A stretch of DNA of 64,000 nt, from contig NZ_JBJURJ010000019.1 in assembly GCF_046098205.1 (NCBI RefSeq), positions 78,585 to 142,584 on the forward strand. Direction: 5' to 3'. This document shows, in pieces, positions 34,893 through 44,498 of the stretch. Both the position numbers and the translations under genes were made by a program. This DNA is from Paenibacillus_AR mesotrionivorans. Lineage in GTDB: Bacteria; Bacillota; Bacilli; Paenibacillales; NBRC-103111. The notes under the pieces are model-generated. The model searched no databases. It was not told where the DNA came from and saw only the letters and a program-made list of their open reading frames with translations. The stretch's first letter is position 1. Every line of letters begins with the position of its first letter.

Positions 34893-36164
34893 TTAGGACA
34901 AAAGCACATGAGCCTCCATAGGCTCCAAAGCGCTGGTTGTGTCCAGATAGATAAACGCGTTATACCGTTTGGGGATGATCGTAGGCACATAATTGCCCCG
35001 CTCCCGCTCCGGATGATACACGACCCCGATGGCGCGGTGGCCAAGGGTCGTCTGCTCCAGTAACCGCGCTTCTTCCTGTCCAAACAGGAACAGCTTATCC
35101 TCAGGACCGATGCGATGCAGTATTTCCTCCCAGCTGTTCAATTGGGCTTCCGGTACGGTCATCATCTCCGGCGGTTCTCCCCAACTGCGCGCCGCGGTTA
35201 CCGTCCCCCGGCAGGTTCCGTAGCCGATTGCATATACGGCATCGAGTCCGTGATGCTCCCGCAACAATTGGCCTACGTTAACCATCCCGTCCTCCGCCAT
35301 ATCAGTGGCCCGGGCATCGCCGATATGGGTGTTGTGCTCCCAAACCACAGCCCGGGCAGTCTCTCCATAAAAGGCTGTAAGCTTCTCCAGCGCGGATACC
35401 ATATGGCGGTCCCGGACATTCCAGGATTCAGCATCATGACGGATCATGATCCGGTAATACGCCTCGGCGTTCCGTACGGCCAAGGCATTCATCTCCCCGT
35501 TTAAGGCACGCTCCCGCTCATCCACGCTTTGGGCTTCCTTCCATTTATCCTGCAGGCCGGCAAGAAGCTTCACCACTTCATCCTCGCAGCCCTCCCCATA
35601 CAGAGAAGCCGAAATGCCGTATGATTGCCCGTCCCTGTTAAAAGGGTCAAAACATTCGAAGGCGCGTTTCGCCGCCTCCAGATCTATCCCCGGACGGAAC
35701 CGCAGAATGTTCAGAATTTCATCCATCGATTCCCAAAGGCTGTACACATCGATCCCGTAGAAGCCAACCTTCTCTTCCCGGGGTTTATCCTTGTTATATT
35801 CCCGTAGCCATTCCGCAAAGGCGGCCACCTCTCCGTTGGCCCACATCCAGGTTGGCCAACGGCTGAAGCCCTGCAGCGCCTCATACACATTGTCCGCCGC
35901 GTCCGGGCTTCCCTTCACATACCGGTTCAGAGCAAAACAGGCAGGCCAGTCCCCCTCCACCGCTACGAAGCGGATACCGCCGCCGGTGATCAGACGTTTG
36001 GTCAACTCAGCGCGGTCGCGGTAAAATTCCATCGTCCCGTGGGAGGCCTCCCCGATCAGAATATACTTGGTGGCACCTGCCCGATTTACCAGCTCCTCCC
36101 GGACTCCTTCTTCGGCATACGGCTTGGCCAGCTTCTTGATTTCATGGATCAATTCATTCTCCAT
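34893..36164 (-). CDS. Erythromycin esterase family protein
   Basis: A 423-residue cytoplasmic hydrolase of the Ere family, whose members open macrolide lactone rings. Conserved active-site segments are present: ILIGEASHGTMEFY, RFVAVEGDWPAC, the ALQGFSRWPTWMWANGEV region, and VVWEHNTHIGDARATDM, with the histidines and glutamates of the family. The family also contains non-macrolide hydrolases, so macrolide inactivation is inferred. It lies just upstream of the rifampin phosphotransferase gene in the same direction, which supports a role against antibiotics. It starts at 36164 after AGGGGG. Confidence 0.85.
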   Translation of the reverse strand: MENELIHEIKKLAKPYAEEGVREELVNRAGATKYILIGEASHGTMEFYRDRAELTKRLITGGGIRFVAVEGDWPACFALNRYVKGSPDAADNVYEALQGFSRWPTWMWANGEVAAFAEWLREYNKDKPREEKVGFYGIDVYSLWESMDEILNILRFRPGIDLEAAKRAFECFDPFNRDGQSYGISASLYGEGCEDEVVKLLAGLQDKWKEAQSVDERERALNGEMNALAVRNAEAYYRIMIRHDAESWNVRDRHMVSALEKLTAFYGETARAVVWEHNTHIGDARATDMAEDGMVNVGQLLREHHGLDAVYAIGYGTCRGTVTAARSWGEPPEMMTVPEAQLNSWEEILHRIGPEDKLFLFGQEEARLLEQTTLGHRAIGVVYHPERERGNYVPTIIPKRYNAFIYLDTTSALEPMEAHVLLS

Positions 36165-36322
36165 CGTCCGCCCCCTGGATTTTAATTCCTCCTTTGTTCG
36201 GCAGTATTGTCCCCGGCGGGACCCGCTTTATACGAAACAAATTTGCAAGATCGCTCCAGCGGCAACAATCCCAATAGGGCAAATAGCATTCATCATTCCT
36301 GGTTTCCCCGCGCAGCATGGAA

Positions 36323-36356
36323 AAGCTGCCGGAACAATGAAAACGTCCGGCAGCTT
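36323..36356 (-). terminator. Probable terminator of the GH43 operon
   Basis: AAGCTGCCGG..CCGGCAGCTT forms a perfect 10-bp stem followed on the minus strand by TTTTCC. It lies about 170 bp past the last GH43 stop, in a 359-bp interval where I see no gene. Confidence 0.6.
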
Positions 36357-36523
36357 CAGGTGATTCTCGCGGACACAGGGGACCTTATTCGTTCGAAAAA
36401 GGAGCTCCACCGTCTCCAGAGCTGCAATTAGCGTCACTGGAGTCCGTCCCATCTGCAAAACACCCGTTTTGTCAAAATAGCGTCTTACCGGTCCGTTACC
36501 GCCAGCCAGCATACCACCGCTAG

Positions 36524-37942
36524 TTATACCTCCAGCGTGAAGGAGGCCAGTCCGGCGCTGCCGGAGCCGGTATACGTCAGGTAGATGGCCTGCACGCCAT
36601 CGGGTATGGCGATATCCGCTACATATTCCTTCCACACATTGGTGAACACCACCGGAATCTCGCCCAGCACCGGGCCATCCCATGCGGTTTTCACCTGGAA
36701 GCTCCCGCGGCAGTAGCCCCGTACCCGAATTTTCACCCGTTTGACTCCCTCACAGTGGAAATACTTAAACCCGGCCGTTGCGGAATCCAGCATATTGGCG
36801 ATATAACCGGGCTCTTCATCCCCGTCCTTGCCATCCTGGGTAATTCTGGGGAAGCGGCTGTCCATCCAAATCCCCTCACCCCCCACATACTTGGCCTCAT
36901 CCTTGTAGAACAGATTGCAGGCCAGATAAGCGGGATATTCTCCCTTTCCCGCCAATGGCCCGTCGTTCAGCCCGCAGGAGGTCATCTCCACCTGAGGAAT
37001 CGAACCGTCCGGATGAAGCCGAAGCCGTTCCGCACAGCCCTGGCGGCTGAAATGGGTGCCGTTGGTCTGGCGGTGGTAGAAGATGTACCACTCCCCGTTG
37101 ATTTCCGCCAAGCCCCCATGGTTGTTGCCGCCGTAGAACATGGGTTTATCCGCAGGTTTATAAGAACCGATATGCAAATCATTATTGCTGACGATTACGC
37201 CCCTGTATACGAAGCCGCCTGTGGGAGATGGGCTTGTGGCATAACACAGCTCATGCATCACCACGGAGGAATAAACGAAATAATAGGTGTCCCTTATTTT
37301 GCGGATGGAGGAAGCCTCGAAAAATTCATGCCCCTCAAAGCCGCTGCCCCCGCTATAAGGCTGACTGGGCACAAGTGTGGCCGGCTCCTCCAGAACGGTC
37401 AGCATATCCGGGCCCAGAACCGTCACGCTGGCGCCTTTCCGGGATCGGTCTCCCACCGCACAGAAGCCCGTATAGAGGTAGGTTCTATCCCCTTCTGTCA
37501 GCACAGCCGGGTCAAATTGAGGCTCGTCCCCCTCCTTCTCCCCCAGGCGGGTGCCGTCGGCATACGACACATACCCGTAAAATTCATACTGCCCTGCCGG
37601 TTTGTCACAAACCGCCACAGAAACCACGGATACCTTATCCAGCACGTAATACAGATAATACCTGCCGTCCGGCCCTACGGTCACATCCGGCGCATAGAGG
37701 CACATGCTTCCGTCCCGGTTCAAGGGATCCTCGGTTTTGGGGTAGATGACTCCTTCATAACGCCAATCGCCCAGATCATCCACCGGCGCAGACCAGCATA
37801 CATAGTCGTTCAAGCAGAACACATGCCCGTTGAACCGGTCATGGGAGCCGTACACATATACCCGTCCGTCATAGAAATGGGGCTCTCCGTCAGGAATATA
37901 TTCCCAGGAGGGCAGATAGGGGTTTACACCTTGCTTTTTCAT
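36524..37942 (-). CDS. GH43 glycosidase with C-terminal CBM6-like domain
   Basis: A 472-residue intracellular glycosidase. The five-bladed GH43 propeller covers about 1-320 (NPYLPSWEYIPDGEPHFYDGRVYVYGSHD, MCLYAPDVTVGPDGRYYLYY, GHEFFEASSIRKIRDTYYFVYSS, GNNHGGLAEINGEWYIFYHR). A beta-sandwich of about 130 residues, resembling a CBM6-like carbohydrate-binding domain, ends the protein (KTAWDGPVLGEIPV, IYLTYTGSGSAGLASFTLEV). There is no signal peptide. Arabinofuranosidase, xylosidase or galactosidase activity cannot be separated from sequence. It is the last gene of a three-gene GH43 operon starting near 41638. Confidence 0.88.
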   Translation of the reverse strand: MKKQGVNPYLPSWEYIPDGEPHFYDGRVYVYGSHDRFNGHVFCLNDYVCWSAPVDDLGDWRYEGVIYPKTEDPLNRDGSMCLYAPDVTVGPDGRYYLYYVLDKVSVVSVAVCDKPAGQYEFYGYVSYADGTRLGEKEGDEPQFDPAVLTEGDRTYLYTGFCAVGDRSRKGASVTVLGPDMLTVLEEPATLVPSQPYSGGSGFEGHEFFEASSIRKIRDTYYFVYSSVVMHELCYATSPSPTGGFVYRGVIVSNNDLHIGSYKPADKPMFYGGNNHGGLAEINGEWYIFYHRQTNGTHFSRQGCAERLRLHPDGSIPQVEMTSCGLNDGPLAGKGEYPAYLACNLFYKDEAKYVGGEGIWMDSRFPRITQDGKDGDEEPGYIANMLDSATAGFKYFHCEGVKRVKIRVRGYCRGSFQVKTAWDGPVLGEIPVVFTNVWKEYVADIAIPDGVQAIYLTYTGSGSAGLASFTLEV

Positions 37943-37993
37943 CGTGACCCTCTCCTTATCGTGCGTATAGAACGCGGATGGCCGGCTCCCCGG

Positions 37994-39829
37994 TTAAGGC
38001 TGCGGCTGCACCACCACTTGAATCGTACATGCAGTCAGCGCCGGATGAACATCCCGATCCCCTGCCACATCGAAGACAGGCTTGTCCTGCTTGTTGAAAT
38101 GAACGCGGTGCATGGCCGAGCTGCAGACTCCATGCTTCACCAGCCGCTCCTCTCCGTGATACAGAATGTAGACGGTGCCGTCTGTATCCCGGAAGAAGGA
38201 ATTATGGCCGGCGCCGTATAGTCCCTTAAGAGAATAATAGGACAGCACAGGTGTGCCTGCTTTGGTCCAGTTGGCGGCTTCCAGACAGTCTGCTCCGTGC
38301 GGAATGCTCAAAAGCCCAACGGAATAGGTGTAGCCCCTGGCCGCCCCGCCGGAATAGGCCAGATACACCGTATCCTCCGTCACCAGCGGATAAGGGCCTT
38401 CGTTGTTGATGGTGCCTTGAATGTTCTCCCATCCCAGCAGCGGCCGTGTCAGCAAGACCGGCTCACTGGTCAGCACAACAGGATTCCTCGCCTCCACCGA
38501 AGCGATATAGATCATAGAACCGGTATCCATGGATGTTCCGATGCCCTTGCGGTAGGACCAGGCTACATAGGAGGTTTCACCGCTCCGGAAATAGGTCATA
38601 TCCAGAGTAATTCCGTCCTCAGCCAAAAATCTGCCGTTAGCCCGCCTTACCCGCTCCGGTGATTGCCAATCTGCCGCCTCCATGATGCTGCCACCCTTGC
38701 GCAGCTTCATCATATGGCATTGCGGCCCCCACTGACGGCCTCCAACGGCAAACAGGATATACAGTTCACCGCCGATCACATGGAATTCGGGCGCCCAGAA
38801 GGTCTGGATGAAGCCCCGCTCCTCATCCACATCCAGAATGACGGCCTCCTTAAAGCCGGGTGCGAATAATGCCTCCAGCGTATCCGCCTCCCGCACATAC
38901 AACCCGATATCATTCATATTGTCATTGGTTGCCAGAAAGTAATATTTGCCTTCCCACGGAAGAATCACCGGGTCGGCATACCCTTCGGCTAACGGGAACA
39001 GGAAGCGGCGGTTCGCCACAGTACCGCTTACGGTGTACACACCAGGCCGGGTAAAATCCACCCCGCTGACATCCCAGTCGACCTGCTTCTCGTCGCTGGA
39101 CCCGTCGGAATAAATCGCCGTGGCCGTTACTGCCTTCACTTGCTCGACGGAGGAAGCGCTAATCTGCTCCGGCACTCGGGTTTCCGTGTGATGAAGCGGC
39201 AGCCAGGCGGCTTTGACCGTTTCCAAGGTTTTGCCGTCCACAGACAGCATATTGCCCAGGAGAATACCAGCCATAGGCGCCTCAACAGCGGCGGTCAGCC
39301 CTGCATCCGCCACCGCCGTTCCCTCTGCCCGAGAAATCCCGTCCGGCGCAGCAAGGTCTGCCAGTCTGTTTACATAACTCTTGCCCGTTTCATCCCGCCA
39401 GCGGATTTCATAGATCTGCTCCGACGCGTTATATTCACAGACCGCCTCCTTCACGAAGGCCTCCGGATGCAGCCGCAGCAGACCGCAGCTCTGAAACGTG
39501 GCCAGATCCGTCGATTTCCAGAGCAGCAGCTGCCCCCTGCTTTCCTCATCAGGGGCGCCGGTTTTATCCACCCGTACGGCCACAAGCCCAAAGCCGCCCT
39601 CTGCCGTCTGGAACAGATACGGTTGCTGGACCCCTTTTTCCTGAATCACACTCCGTTCGTCCACTGTTGCTTCCGCAAACAGAATACCGTAATTGCGGTT
39701 CAGCGGCTGAAACTGTTCTCCCCCCTGGCCCAGGGCCAAATGAATGCTGTTGGCGAGAGATTCCGTATAGTCATTGTCCGGTTGACGTGTATATACGAGG
39801 ATAACATCCTGCTGATTGGAAAATTCCAT
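37994..39829 (-). CDS. GH43-type protein with internal Ig-like (Big_4) domain, paralog 1
   Basis: A 611-residue cytoplasmic protein in three parts. The N-terminal ~180 residues are glycosidase-propeller-like (YTRQPDNDYTESLANSIHLALG, NRNYGILFAEATV). A Big_4-like Ig domain follows at about 222-272 (ATAIYSDGSSDEKQVDWDVSG, PGVYTVSGTV). A C-terminal GH43 catalytic domain begins at about 284, with ADP (D286) as candidate base, FWAPEFH, and the glutamate in TINNEGPYPLV as candidate acid. It is homologous throughout to the next gene upstream, so the two arose by tandem duplication. Substrate is unknown; arabinan or galactan side chains are likely. Confidence 0.85.
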   Translation of the reverse strand: MEFSNQQDVILVYTRQPDNDYTESLANSIHLALGQGGEQFQPLNRNYGILFAEATVDERSVIQEKGVQQPYLFQTAEGGFGLVAVRVDKTGAPDEESRGQLLLWKSTDLATFQSCGLLRLHPEAFVKEAVCEYNASEQIYEIRWRDETGKSYVNRLADLAAPDGISRAEGTAVADAGLTAAVEAPMAGILLGNMLSVDGKTLETVKAAWLPLHHTETRVPEQISASSVEQVKAVTATAIYSDGSSDEKQVDWDVSGVDFTRPGVYTVSGTVANRRFLFPLAEGYADPVILPWEGKYYFLATNDNMNDIGLYVREADTLEALFAPGFKEAVILDVDEERGFIQTFWAPEFHVIGGELYILFAVGGRQWGPQCHMMKLRKGGSIMEAADWQSPERVRRANGRFLAEDGITLDMTYFRSGETSYVAWSYRKGIGTSMDTGSMIYIASVEARNPVVLTSEPVLLTRPLLGWENIQGTINNEGPYPLVTEDTVYLAYSGGAARGYTYSVGLLSIPHGADCLEAANWTKAGTPVLSYYSLKGLYGAGHNSFFRDTDGTVYILYHGEERLVKHGVCSSAMHRVHFNKQDKPVFDVAGDRDVHPALTACTIQVVVQPQP

Positions 39830-39847
39830 GAAAGATCGCTCCTTACT

Positions 39848-41638
39848 TTATGGTTTCACCTTTACCGTCAGGCTCAGCTTTCGATGGGAACGGTCAATAT
39901 CCTTGTCCTCCGTCATATCCAGCACGGGGAACCCGTCCTTGTGGAAATGCACCCGCCGGATGCCCGTACTTCTGGGGCCATCCTTGCCCGGACGGGCATG
40001 ATAGGTGTTCCATACCATCCCCGAGTCGTCCTCCACGTAAGCGTTATGGCCCGGTCCGTATTCTCCTGGAACGGAAAAGGCGGTTAACAGCGGGTAGTTG
40101 CCTTTGGTCCAGTTGGCGGCATCCAGCAGGTCGGCATCCTGGCGGATGGACAGATAACCCACACAATAGGTGTAATCCACCAGCGCACTGGAGAAGGTGA
40201 TGTAGAGGGTATCCCCGGCAAATAACGGATATGGCCCCTCGTCCACAAAGGTATGGTTATTCGCCCAGCTGTAATCCGGCTTGGACAGCAGCACCGGGTC
40301 GGAGATCAGCTTCCACGGAGCCTTCTTATTGATTTCGGCAATATAAATCCAGGAGCCCAGATCGACAGGCTTCAGGTCCCGCTGGGCCCATACGGCATAA
40401 TATCTCTCACGGATGTAAACCGTGGTCATGTCCAGGGTTAATCCGATGTCGCTCAGCACCTGGCCGCTGCTCTTAAGAACCGGCTCCGGCTTCTCCCAAT
40501 CTTCCTTGTTGCGGATATCTCCGCCCGGCTTCAGCTTCATTACGTGGCAGCGGATTTGCCCGAAACCCTCGGGACTGCTGGCCAGGAATATGTATAATTC
40601 CCCGTCCACCTGATGAAACTCGGGGGCCCACAGGAATTGGACCATATGAGGGTACATCTTCGTGTTCAGAATCTCATATTCGGCAGCCGTGGCAAGCTGT
40701 TGGATCGTCTCCCCGCGCCGGACAGATATACTGCTGTTATTGTCCGCATCATTGGTGGCGATGAAATAATAATATCCCTGCCACTTGAAGATACACGGGT
40801 CCGCCCTGTTGATGGACACCGGGAAATAAAAGGAGGGTTGATTCACCTCTCCGGCAATCGCGTATTGCCCGGCAGTATCCCAACGGATGCCATCGGCCTC
40901 CCAGGTAACCGGTTTATTCACCGTAGTACCGTCGCTGTAATGGAAGGCAGCTTGGACCGCATCCAGCTCCTGCCTGAAGGACACCGTGATCTCGTCAGGA
41001 AGAGTGACACCGGTATTATACGGCACCATTAATCGCTCCAGAAGCTTCTCCGCCACATGGTCGGGAATGTCCAGCACATTCACCGGCCGGGCTCCTTCGA
41101 TGGTGGTCGCCACCACCTCAGAGGTGAAGCTTGCCGCCGGCTCCGGGCAAATTTCTTCTCTTCCAAGCTCCGACACATAAGCCTGGTAACGCCGGTTGGC
41201 CACATCGCACCACTGCAGGCAATACCGCTCCTCCACGGGCAAATACGTACAGGCCACATGGCGGACATAACCGCCGGTTTTCAGATCCAGAGGCGCCCAT
41301 TCCGTATACTCCAGGAAATCCTTGGTGGTGAACAGCATGACCTGGCTCTTGCTGGATTCATCCGCCTGGCCGTCGGCTTCCACCCGCACGGCCACCACCC
41401 CGTACCCTTCCCCGCCCAGCTTGAAGATGTACGGGTTCGCCAGGCACTTGGCCTTGAGGGTACGGTTCTCTTGTTCTGCTGCCTTGACATAAAGCACACC
41501 GGTATTGTGATGAAGCGGGATGAAATCGCCTTCATTCATACTGACAGCAAGATGCATGCTGTAGGCCAGCTTCTCCTCGTAAAGCCCGGCTGGTTGCCGG
41601 GTATATGATAAAAGCTGATATTTCTTTTCGAATGACAA
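39848..41638 (-). CDS. GH43-type protein with internal Ig-like (Big_4) domain, paralog 2
   Basis: A 596-residue cytoplasmic paralog of the following gene with the same architecture: an N-terminal half-propeller (LLSYTRQPAGLYEEKLAYSMHLA), a Big_4-like domain (AAFHYSDGTTVNKPVTWEADG, AGQYAIAGEV), and GH43 (RADPCIFKWQGYYYFIATND, FLWAPEFHQVDGELYIF, FVDEGPYPLFAGD). The likely start is TTG at 41638, 8 bases after AAGGAAGG; a GTG three codons upstream overlaps that site. It is the first gene of the GH43 operon, divergent from an AraC regulator at 41757. The next gene begins 18 bp after its stop. Confidence 0.84.
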   Translation of the reverse strand: MSFEKKYQLLSYTRQPAGLYEEKLAYSMHLAVSMNEGDFIPLHHNTGVLYVKAAEQENRTLKAKCLANPYIFKLGGEGYGVVAVRVEADGQADESSKSQVMLFTTKDFLEYTEWAPLDLKTGGYVRHVACTYLPVEERYCLQWCDVANRRYQAYVSELGREEICPEPAASFTSEVVATTIEGARPVNVLDIPDHVAEKLLERLMVPYNTGVTLPDEITVSFRQELDAVQAAFHYSDGTTVNKPVTWEADGIRWDTAGQYAIAGEVNQPSFYFPVSINRADPCIFKWQGYYYFIATNDADNNSSISVRRGETIQQLATAAEYEILNTKMYPHMVQFLWAPEFHQVDGELYIFLASSPEGFGQIRCHVMKLKPGGDIRNKEDWEKPEPVLKSSGQVLSDIGLTLDMTTVYIRERYYAVWAQRDLKPVDLGSWIYIAEINKKAPWKLISDPVLLSKPDYSWANNHTFVDEGPYPLFAGDTLYITFSSALVDYTYCVGYLSIRQDADLLDAANWTKGNYPLLTAFSVPGEYGPGHNAYVEDDSGMVWNTYHARPGKDGPRSTGIRRVHFHKDGFPVLDMTEDKDIDRSHRKLSLTVKVKP

Positions 41639-41756
41639 GGTATACACCTTCCTTTAGATGGCTTATATACCTTTTTATTATAAAGAAAACCATTGACGAT
41701 CGTCCATGATCTATAGTAACTTAACGTTGATCTATTCTGACATCGAGGAGAAAATA

Positions 41757-42503
41757 ATGGAGAAAATCTTCTTTGCGGATAACCATGCGGAGCATAATGC
41801 GGACTTCGTCTTCCATCAGCCCCACGGGCATGACTGTTGGCTGCTGATTCTCACCAAAACCCCGGCGATGATCCAGGTGAACGGGCAGCTGAAGCGGTAC
41901 AACAAAAACCATGCCGTCCTGTTTCGCCCGGGCCAGCCTATTAAATATACCGCCTGCGCCGAAAGCTACATCAACGGTTGGATCCGTTTTAATTTAAATC
42001 CCAGCTTTTTCGACCTGTGTCCCATCGAATACGGCATGCCGCTGCATATGGCCGACTACATTCAGTGTCATCAGCTGACGCAATTGATTGCCCATGAGCA
42101 TGCAGGCGGAAACAGCGCCTCCTCCATTTATTTATTGAAGGCGCTGCTTATGATTCTGAATACCAACCAAACCCATGAGAAACGAACCGTCGAGGATAAG
42201 CTGTTCAACCTGCGCCAGGAAATAGAGTGCAACCCCGGCTTCCCGTGGACGGCCACCTATATGTCCAGCCTGGTCAACCTGAGCGAAGGCTACTTTCACC
42301 GCATGTACAAAAAAATGTTCGGCAGCTCCTGCATCGACGATGTGATCGAAATGCGGCTTGCCCTGGCCCGCAGCCTGCTGACCACCCGGCAGATGAAAAT
42401 CAACGAAATCGCCAGCCAATGCGGCTATAAAAATGGGGAGCACTTCTGCAGACAATTCCGCAGCCGTGTGGGCGTTTCGCCCCAGCAATACCAGGGGTTA
42501 TGA
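41757..42503 (+). CDS. AraC-family transcriptional regulator
   Basis: A 248-residue regulator with an N-terminal cupin (FHQPHGHDCWLLILTK, HAVLFRPGQPIKYTACAESYINGWIRF). The C-terminal AraC helix-turn-helix pair shows WTATYMSSLVNLSEGYFHRMYKKMFG and INEIASQCGYKNGEHFCRQFRSRVG. GAGGAG spaced six bases before 41757 fixes the start. It is divergent from the GH43 operon, which it likely activates. It ends 12 bp from the convergent DUF1349 gene, with no clear terminator between. Confidence 0.92.
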   Translation: MEKIFFADNHAEHNADFVFHQPHGHDCWLLILTKTPAMIQVNGQLKRYNKNHAVLFRPGQPIKYTACAESYINGWIRFNLNPSFFDLCPIEYGMPLHMADYIQCHQLTQLIAHEHAGGNSASSIYLLKALLMILNTNQTHEKRTVEDKLFNLRQEIECNPGFPWTATYMSSLVNLSEGYFHRMYKKMFGSSCIDDVIEMRLALARSLLTTRQMKINEIASQCGYKNGEHFCRQFRSRVGVSPQQYQGL

Positions 42504-42515
42504 TGCTGTTTATTT

Positions 42516-43121
42516 TTATTCCTCAACAGGATCGGTATGAAGATCTTGATCGGGACGCGTGAAGCTCCATCGAGTAAAGGTCACCTCAAAGCCCTCTCGT
42601 GTTGGGGAGGTGGTATAAGGGCCTGCCTGATTCCCTGTCGGGTAGGGAAAACGCGCCACACGTACGGTACGCCAAGCATGGTGCCGTGTTCGTGCTCGGA
42701 TAATCACGGCATCCTTTATAATGGAAGCGCGGAGAGTAACTTCTTCCCCAACCCACTCCGGCACAGCAGCCAGCGACCAGTCCGAGTAACCATCGGTTAC
42801 AACTGCGGAAAGCTGAGGAATACCGTCATTGACCTCAACCCCGGTTTTAATCCATTGCCCCGGACCATGATATAACAAAATCCCTGCCTGATCATACAGT
42901 TCCGCGAATGACGAGAGCAGAAAGGATACTTCCACAGCCGTATTGTTATCCCAATCTGCCAACAAAGCGGCGCCATTTTCATATTCGAAGCCATATAAGG
43001 TTTTTTTCCAGAAATCTCTTCCCTTCTCAGGCTTAACCTTATAGAAGTCCCCTTCTTTTTGGGCAGATTGCGGCTTATTCAGCCACTTCCCTGCACTCCA
43101 GTCCATTTTCTTAATGGTCAT
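42516..43121 (-). CDS. DUF1349 (concanavalin-like) protein
   Basis: A 201-residue cytoplasmic protein matching the DUF1349 / 'regulation of enolase 1' family, a concanavalin-like jelly roll. Signature segments are DFWKKTLYGFEYENGAALL, LYDQAGILLYHGPGQWIKTGVE, WSLAAVPEW and VRVARFPYPTG. Members occur near sugar-metabolism genes, but the reaction, if any, is unknown. It follows the MFS transporter gene by 13 bp in the same direction, suggesting a two-gene operon. Confidence 0.82.
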   Translation of the reverse strand: MTIKKMDWSAGKWLNKPQSAQKEGDFYKVKPEKGRDFWKKTLYGFEYENGAALLADWDNNTAVEVSFLLSSFAELYDQAGILLYHGPGQWIKTGVEVNDGIPQLSAVVTDGYSDWSLAAVPEWVGEEVTLRASIIKDAVIIRARTRHHAWRTVRVARFPYPTGNQAGPYTTSPTREGFEVTFTRWSFTRPDQDLHTDPVEE

Positions 43122-43134
43122 TTTTGTGTCCTCC

Positions 43135-44370
43135 TTAGATTAATTCTCCATGTTTTTTTAAATACCGGTACAGCATACAGCCGGAAACCGTACATAAAAG
43201 AGCGCACAAGCCGATAAATCCATAACCTGCTTGCAGCCCTCGCAGCAAACCAAGGGAGTCTCCTTCACCATAAATCCTTTTAACCATTTCTATAACAAAC
43301 CCAATAATATAGTTGCCAATAACGCTGCCAAGCCCCATTAGTGTGACAGTAAAAGTAATGGCTGTATCACTTCCACGCGGATACCGTTTTGCAATAAAGG
43401 CCATAACGGTTGGATAAATCATTGCAATCCCGATACCTGCTGCTGCAAAAAGAAGTGACCACTGTTCCCCTCCAATAATAGCGGCAAACGTACATATAGC
43501 AGAAAAACCTGAAAAAATAATGAAAGATAAAGCAAATCCGATTCGGTCTGTCACAGGTCCCAAGAAGAATCTGGAAACGGCAAAGAGAAGAAAAAATACG
43601 GACAGCATACCGGAAGCCTCGACTGTACTCCAGTGGTAAGCCTTTTCCAGATAATTTACTAACCAGCCACCTACAGCCAACTCAGATACAACTCCAAAGG
43701 TGAGAATCAGCACCATCAACCACAAGGCCGGGTCTCGCAGCAATACTTTAAAAGGAGTCCGGCTTTCATCCGCAAGGTCATCCCCGGGAAATGAACTGCG
43801 CATGGCAGTAAGGATGGGTAATAAAGCTAATGAAAGCATAACCAGATACATACCACGCCAATCCAGGGTTTGACCAAACACCTGAACAGTCATAACTTTC
43901 GTTGCGATTAAAGGTGCAACCGTTGAACTTAACCCGTAAAAAGCATGGGATAAATTCATCATGGTCCCCGTATTCCTGACAAAGATCCTTGCTCCCAAAA
44001 TCGCCAGTGCAATTTCCAGCATCCCATTTCCTATATACATCAGAAAGTAAGAAGCAGAAAAAAGCGGATACGTATGCGATAAAAATATAAACATACCCGA
44101 AACCAGCATGGAGGCAAAGGATAAAATACTTGTCGCTTTAATCCCCCATTTTCTCACTAAAACAGCAGTAAACGAGCAGGCAATTAGATAACCTAGAGCA
44201 TTTAAAGATAATAAAGTACCTAATTGTTGTTCATTCAGATTAAAATCGAACTGAATCCTGGGAATCGCCGGACCTTTTATATTCTCCGAGATACCAAAAA
44301 TAATAAAACCCAAAAAGATAGTAGCAAGCTGCAATGCATAAACCTTGTTAAAATTCTTCAACCGCTGCAT
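43135..44370 (-). CDS. MFS transporter
   Basis: A 411-residue membrane transporter of the major facilitator superfamily with about 12 helices. The loop between helices 2 and 3 has the MFS-like VLVRKWGIK segment, and the second half shows FFLGPVTDRIGFALSF. The overall pattern resembles FucP/YfkF-like sugar carriers. The start at 44370 follows AGGAGG at 12-base spacing; longer in-frame extensions lack a site. It is divergent from an AraC regulator at 44499 and operonic with DUF1349. A sugar substrate is inferred from context only. Confidence 0.85.
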   Translation of the reverse strand: MQRLKNFNKVYALQLATIFLGFIIFGISENIKGPAIPRIQFDFNLNEQQLGTLLSLNALGYLIACSFTAVLVRKWGIKATSILSFASMLVSGMFIFLSHTYPLFSASYFLMYIGNGMLEIALAILGARIFVRNTGTMMNLSHAFYGLSSTVAPLIATKVMTVQVFGQTLDWRGMYLVMLSLALLPILTAMRSSFPGDDLADESRTPFKVLLRDPALWLMVLILTFGVVSELAVGGWLVNYLEKAYHWSTVEASGMLSVFFLLFAVSRFFLGPVTDRIGFALSFIIFSGFSAICTFAAIIGGEQWSLLFAAAGIGIAMIYPTVMAFIAKRYPRGSDTAITFTVTLMGLGSVIGNYIIGFVIEMVKRIYGEGDSLGLLRGLQAGYGFIGLCALLCTVSGCMLYRYLKKHGELI

Positions 44371-44435
44371 GAATTCCGTATGCCTCCTAAGCTTGCCATA
44401 ACTCTGCACTTTATGTAGTATTATATCATCGCAAA

Positions 44436-44474
44436 AGTGATGTTCAAGCCACTTTATTCCCACTTGGCATCACT
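44436..44474. promoter_or_regulatory. Inverted repeat AGTGATG/CATCACT
   Basis: Seven-base arms separated by 25 bases lie in the divergent region between the MFS and AraC genes. It may be an operator; the arms are short enough to arise by chance. Confidence 0.3.
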
Positions 44475-44498
44475 ATCTTCCCAAGTAAGGAGATTCCA

